From positions 1 through 16,514 of the forward strand of contig CAZDHT010000093.1 of NCBI GenBank assembly GCA_964505325.1: 16,514 nt of DNA, given 5' to 3'. Below the pieces are notes generated by a model. The model searched no databases and was not told the DNA's origin. It worked only from the letters and a program-made list of their open reading frames with translations. Shown one piece after another: positions 13,817 through 16,514 of the stretch (its first letter is position 1; every line of letters starts with the position of its first letter). Source of the DNA: CAZDHT01 sp964505325 (GTDB lineage Bacteria; Planctomycetota; PUPC01). The position numbers and the translations under genes are program-made.

Positions 13817-16514
13817 CTACTTCGCCAGCAGGTTGACGATGACCGTCTGAGCGACCGGGTCGGTCTCATTGCCGCTCAAGTGCCGGTGCAACGGCATCTG
13901 GCAGAAGACGACTTCTCCCTTCCCCAGGCTGCGGCGGGTCATCACCGCCCAGTCCAGACCGCCGCTGCGCTGCGACGCCATCAGGAGTACGTCGTCCCCG
14001 TCGGCGGGCTTGACAGGCCGGCGAACGACGGCGCCGGTCGGGCCGTTGAATCGCCGCAAGACACGGTCGTCTCCGCCGAGCCCCCGCCAAGCGTAGAACG
14101 TGCGAAATGCGGTCCGGAAGGCCGTCGAAGAGCCGCCGCGGTCGTGCACCCGTGGCACGTCGAGCCCGAGCGGAGGAATCGGACGGTCTTGCTCCAGGAC
14201 CACAACGCGTCCTCCGGCCCTGGCGAACGCGGTGATGTCGCCGGCCACCTTCGCGACGCTCCCGAGTTCGCGGTGGATGAACGAGCCGACGAGCACGACA
14301 TCGGCCTTGGCCAGGCCCTTCGCGAACACCAGCTTCGGGGCCAGCCTTCGCAAATCGGCCTCGAGCTTCCCACCGGCTGCGATCACAACCACCCTGCGGC
14401 CGGCGAGTCGCTCGACGGAAGGAAAAGGCACCAGGGAAATGATCCGCCGGCTGACCGCCGCCCCTCGGTCGTGAGCTCGGGGCCGAACGGCCGGTTTGCC
14501 CTGCGAGCCGGCCGCCGCCAGAAGGTAGTAGCGTCCGGGTTTCGCGGGCAGCTTCATCTTCACCGCGTGTCGGCGCGGAGCGTAGGATCCGGCCGCCCCC
14601 GGACGTACAACCTCGACCTGCTCGGCGACGACTTCGACCTTGTCCCTGTTCGTGGGCCAGTTGAAGCCCGGGTTGCCGGAAACCACGAGGAGCTTCACCT
14701 TGAGCCCCTTCTGTCTGCCGGTGTCGTCGCACAGCACGAGGTCGAAGCCGAGCTCGCTCCCGGCGACGAAGTGCCGGTCGGCCAGGTCGATGCTGGCGAG
14801 GACCGGCGACATGGCCGAGCGCAGCGCATAGAAGTTGGGCTGGGGCCCCCAGAACTTCTCCCTGTCTGGAATCCTCTTCAGGTAGCCGCTTCCCCAGGCG
14901 TAGGGCAGCGTGATGTCGTAGCCCGACCGCCGCAGGACCTCGCTCTGCTCCAGGATGAACTGCGCATTGGTGTCACGGCGGCGCTGGTTCCACTGCGCTT
15001 GTGTCACGTTCTTCGGCCTGGGCCCCAGCCACTTGGTCACGCGGCCCCCGCTGAAGTTCTCGACGTACTCGGTGTTGCCGATGGGCTTGCCGGTCGCGCG
15101 GCCCCGGCCGGCCGCCGCCTCCGCGAAGCGCGCGAACTGGCCTTCGCTGCCGCTCCAGAACCCGCTGTAGCAGTGCGTGTCGTAGATGTCATCGCTCTCC
15201 ACGCCGCTGCGCATCACCGGGCGCGTCGGGTCGGCGGCCTTGAACACCCGCTGGAGCGGGCCGTTTTCCCACTCGGCGTTCTCCCTCGGCGACTCATTCG
15301 TCGAGACCCACAGGATCACCGACGGGTGGTTCCAGTACAGCGGCAGCATGGTGCGGAACTCCTCGATGACGCGCCTGCGGAACGTCTTCCGTTCTATCTC
15401 GGTGAAGTTCGGCCGGATGTAGTTGATGGTCATCGGAAACTCCTGGAGCAGCATCATGCCGTGGCGGTCGGCCAGGTCCAGCCAGATGCCGTCGAGCGGG
15501 ATGGTGTGGTGGCGGATGGCCCGGACGTTCGCCGCCTTCGGCAGGTCGATGAGGTAGCGCTTCACCATTCCGGGCATGCTGCGCCCCCGATGCCCCCACC
15601 GGCTGCCCTCGCCCCAGAAGCAGACGCCGCGCAGGAATATCCGTTCGCCGTTGAGATACAGCCCGTCCTTGCGCGTCTCGAAGCGGCGGAATCCGAAGTT
15701 CTCGCCCCAGCGGTCGAGGACCAAGCCGTCCTGGACCAGTTCGAGTTCCGCTCGATACAGGTTGGGCGCCTCCGGCGACCAGAGCTCGGGCCGCCCGACC
15801 TTCACCTTCAGTTCGAACTCATACGGAGCGCGGGAAGAGAACGCCGTGTGGGCCGCCGGGGTTTTCGCACGGCCCTTCGCGACCTCCTTGCCCTTCCGGA
15901 GGATCCTGGCGCGCACTTCCCGCTTGCCGTAGTGCCGCGTGTAGTTGCGGGACAGGCCCCGCACGCGGACCTCGCCGCCCGTGTCGGCCAGCACCTGGAC
16001 CCGTTCAAGTCGCGCGTAGTCGAAGTAGTCGATCCACATCTTCCCCGTGAAGCGGGCCTGCTTGCCGCCCCAGCCGAAGAGCGCCGGGCCGTGGGCCATC
16101 AGCGGGGCTCTCAGGTAATGGTCCCCGGCCAGCTTCTTGCCGCGCGGGATGACCGGCCAGCCGGTGATCCGCACGAGAATCTCGTTCTTCCCGCCCCACT
16201 TCAGCGCGCCGGTGATGTCGAACTCGTAGGCGCCGTAGGCGCCGAGGTGCTCGCCGACCTCTTTGCCGTTCAGCCAGATCTTCGAGCCCCAGCACAACCC
16301 GTGCAGGTGGAGCACGGCATTGCGGAACGCCGTCTCCGACGGGGCCGTGAAGGTCCGCCGCGCCCAGGCGTAGTGGACCTTTCTGGCGCCCTCACGGTCG
16401 AGGCCGGGCACGTCGGACAGGCTGAAGGGCGCATCAACCGTGTGCCACGTGGCGGACTTCACCGCCTCCCGCTCCGCCTGCTTCGGATCGTCGGGGACCG
16501 CGTGCAGCTCCCAG
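13817..16514 (-). CDS. Glycoside hydrolase family 2 enzyme with C-terminal amidotransferase-like domain, 5' end beyond the right edge
   Basis: At least 898 residues are visible, and the frame stays open to 16514, so the N-terminus and any signal peptide lie outside; the GTG at 16462 is internal. GH2 enzymes hydrolyse beta-glycosides such as galactosides, glucuronides or mannosides; the substrate is not readable here. Numbering from the edge: a sugar-binding jelly roll at about 20-165 (LHLHGLCWGSKIWLNGKEVG), a beta-sandwich at 165-285, and a TIM barrel from about 287 (YLNGERIFLRGVC) to 575. ILWVSTNE puts the acid/base Glu at about 407. NTEYVE offers a nucleophile Glu at about 482. The last 210 residues (RRVVVIAAGG, DITAFARAGGRVVVLEQ, GKGEVVFCQ, TVIVNLLA) resemble the ThuA/glutamine-amidotransferase-like domain attached to many planctomycete glycosidases. 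The stop is followed by a 247-nt gap before the phosphoesterase start. Confidence 0.88.
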   Translation of the reverse strand, partial: WELHAVPDDPKQAEREAVKSATWHTVDAPFSLSDVPGLDREGARKVHYAWARRTFTAPSETAFRNAVLHLHGLCWGSKIWLNGKEVGEHLGAYGAYEFDITGALKWGGKNEILVRITGWPVIPRGKKLAGDHYLRAPLMAHGPALFGWGGKQARFTGKMWIDYFDYARLERVQVLADTGGEVRVRGLSRNYTRHYGKREVRARILRKGKEVAKGRAKTPAAHTAFSSRAPYEFELKVKVGRPELWSPEAPNLYRAELELVQDGLVLDRWGENFGFRRFETRKDGLYLNGERIFLRGVCFWGEGSRWGHRGRSMPGMVKRYLIDLPKAANVRAIRHHTIPLDGIWLDLADRHGMMLLQEFPMTINYIRPNFTEIERKTFRRRVIEEFRTMLPLYWNHPSVILWVSTNESPRENAEWENGPLQRVFKAADPTRPVMRSGVESDDIYDTHCYSGFWSGSEGQFARFAEAAAGRGRATGKPIGNTEYVENFSGGRVTKWLGPRPKNVTQAQWNQRRRDTNAQFILEQSEVLRRSGYDITLPYAWGSGYLKRIPDREKFWGPQPNFYALRSAMSPVLASIDLADRHFVAGSELGFDLVLCDDTGRQKGLKVKLLVVSGNPGFNWPTNRDKVEVVAEQVEVVRPGAAGSYAPRRHAVKMKLPAKPGRYYLLAAAGSQGKPAVRPRAHDRGAAVSRRIISLVPFPSVERLAGRRVVVIAAGGKLEADLRRLAPKLVFAKGLAKADVVLVGSFIHRELGSVAKVAGDITAFARAGGRVVVLEQDRPIPPLGLDVPRVHDRGGSSTAFRTAFRTFYAWRGLGGDDRVLRRFNGPTGAVVRRPVKPADGDDVLLMASQRSGGLDWAVMTRRSLGKGEVVFCQMPLHRHLSGNETDPVAQTVIVNLLAK

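Overview
This is a GC-rich window from a bacterial genome, almost certainly metagenome-assembled: a 100-N scaffold gap sits inside one gene. Gene content points to the PVC superphylum, most likely Planctomycetota. It has many secreted LamG, WD40 and kelch-type propeller proteins, a planctomycete-style PL1-like pectate lyase, a GH2 enzyme, two secreted metallophosphoesterases and a uroporphyrinogen-decarboxylase-fold (UroD/MtaA-type) protein. The taxon is inferred from these families; there is no rRNA or other marker here.

Layout. (1) 1-899, minus: a previously uncharacterised, left-truncated gene in lower-GC DNA with a consensus-like promoter. (2) 900-1131: an intergenic patch of short degenerate repeats. 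(3) 1132-2769, minus: a secreted calcineurin-like phosphoesterase. (4) 2946-4466, minus: a secreted right-handed beta-helix pectate-lyase-like protein. (5) 4776-5846, plus: the UroD-fold protein, divergent from the lyase and the only plus-strand gene. (6) 5866-12069, minus: a tightly packed four-gene operon (kelch-like A, LamG multidomain protein, kelch-like B, WD40 propeller) joined by two ATGA overlaps and a 3-nt gap. (7) 12223-13569, minus: a second secreted metallophosphoesterase. (8) 13817 to the right edge, minus: a GH2 glycoside hydrolase with a C-terminal amidotransferase-like domain, truncated at its N-terminus by the window.

Working together. Every minus-strand protein from 1132 to 13569 starts with a signal peptide, so this is mainly an export-directed carbohydrate/phosphoester-processing and binding locus. 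The strongest non-gene signal is a block of about 45 bp upstream of three transcription units (genes starting at 2769, 12069 and 13569). Each copy is a TTGYCC-N17-TACAAT promoter followed, at a fixed distance, by AGCAG-S-ACG. They could form a co-regulated set, or be copies of one mobile promoter sequence. The operon's product set (two paralogous kelch-type propellers, a LamG/chitobiase-like/Ig-like protein and a WD40 propeller, all exported) matches no system I can name and is the best candidate for something undescribed.

Assembly note: the 55 bases on each side of the N gap are identical, so the gap is most likely an artefact. Removing 155 positions restores a clean 435-residue gene.
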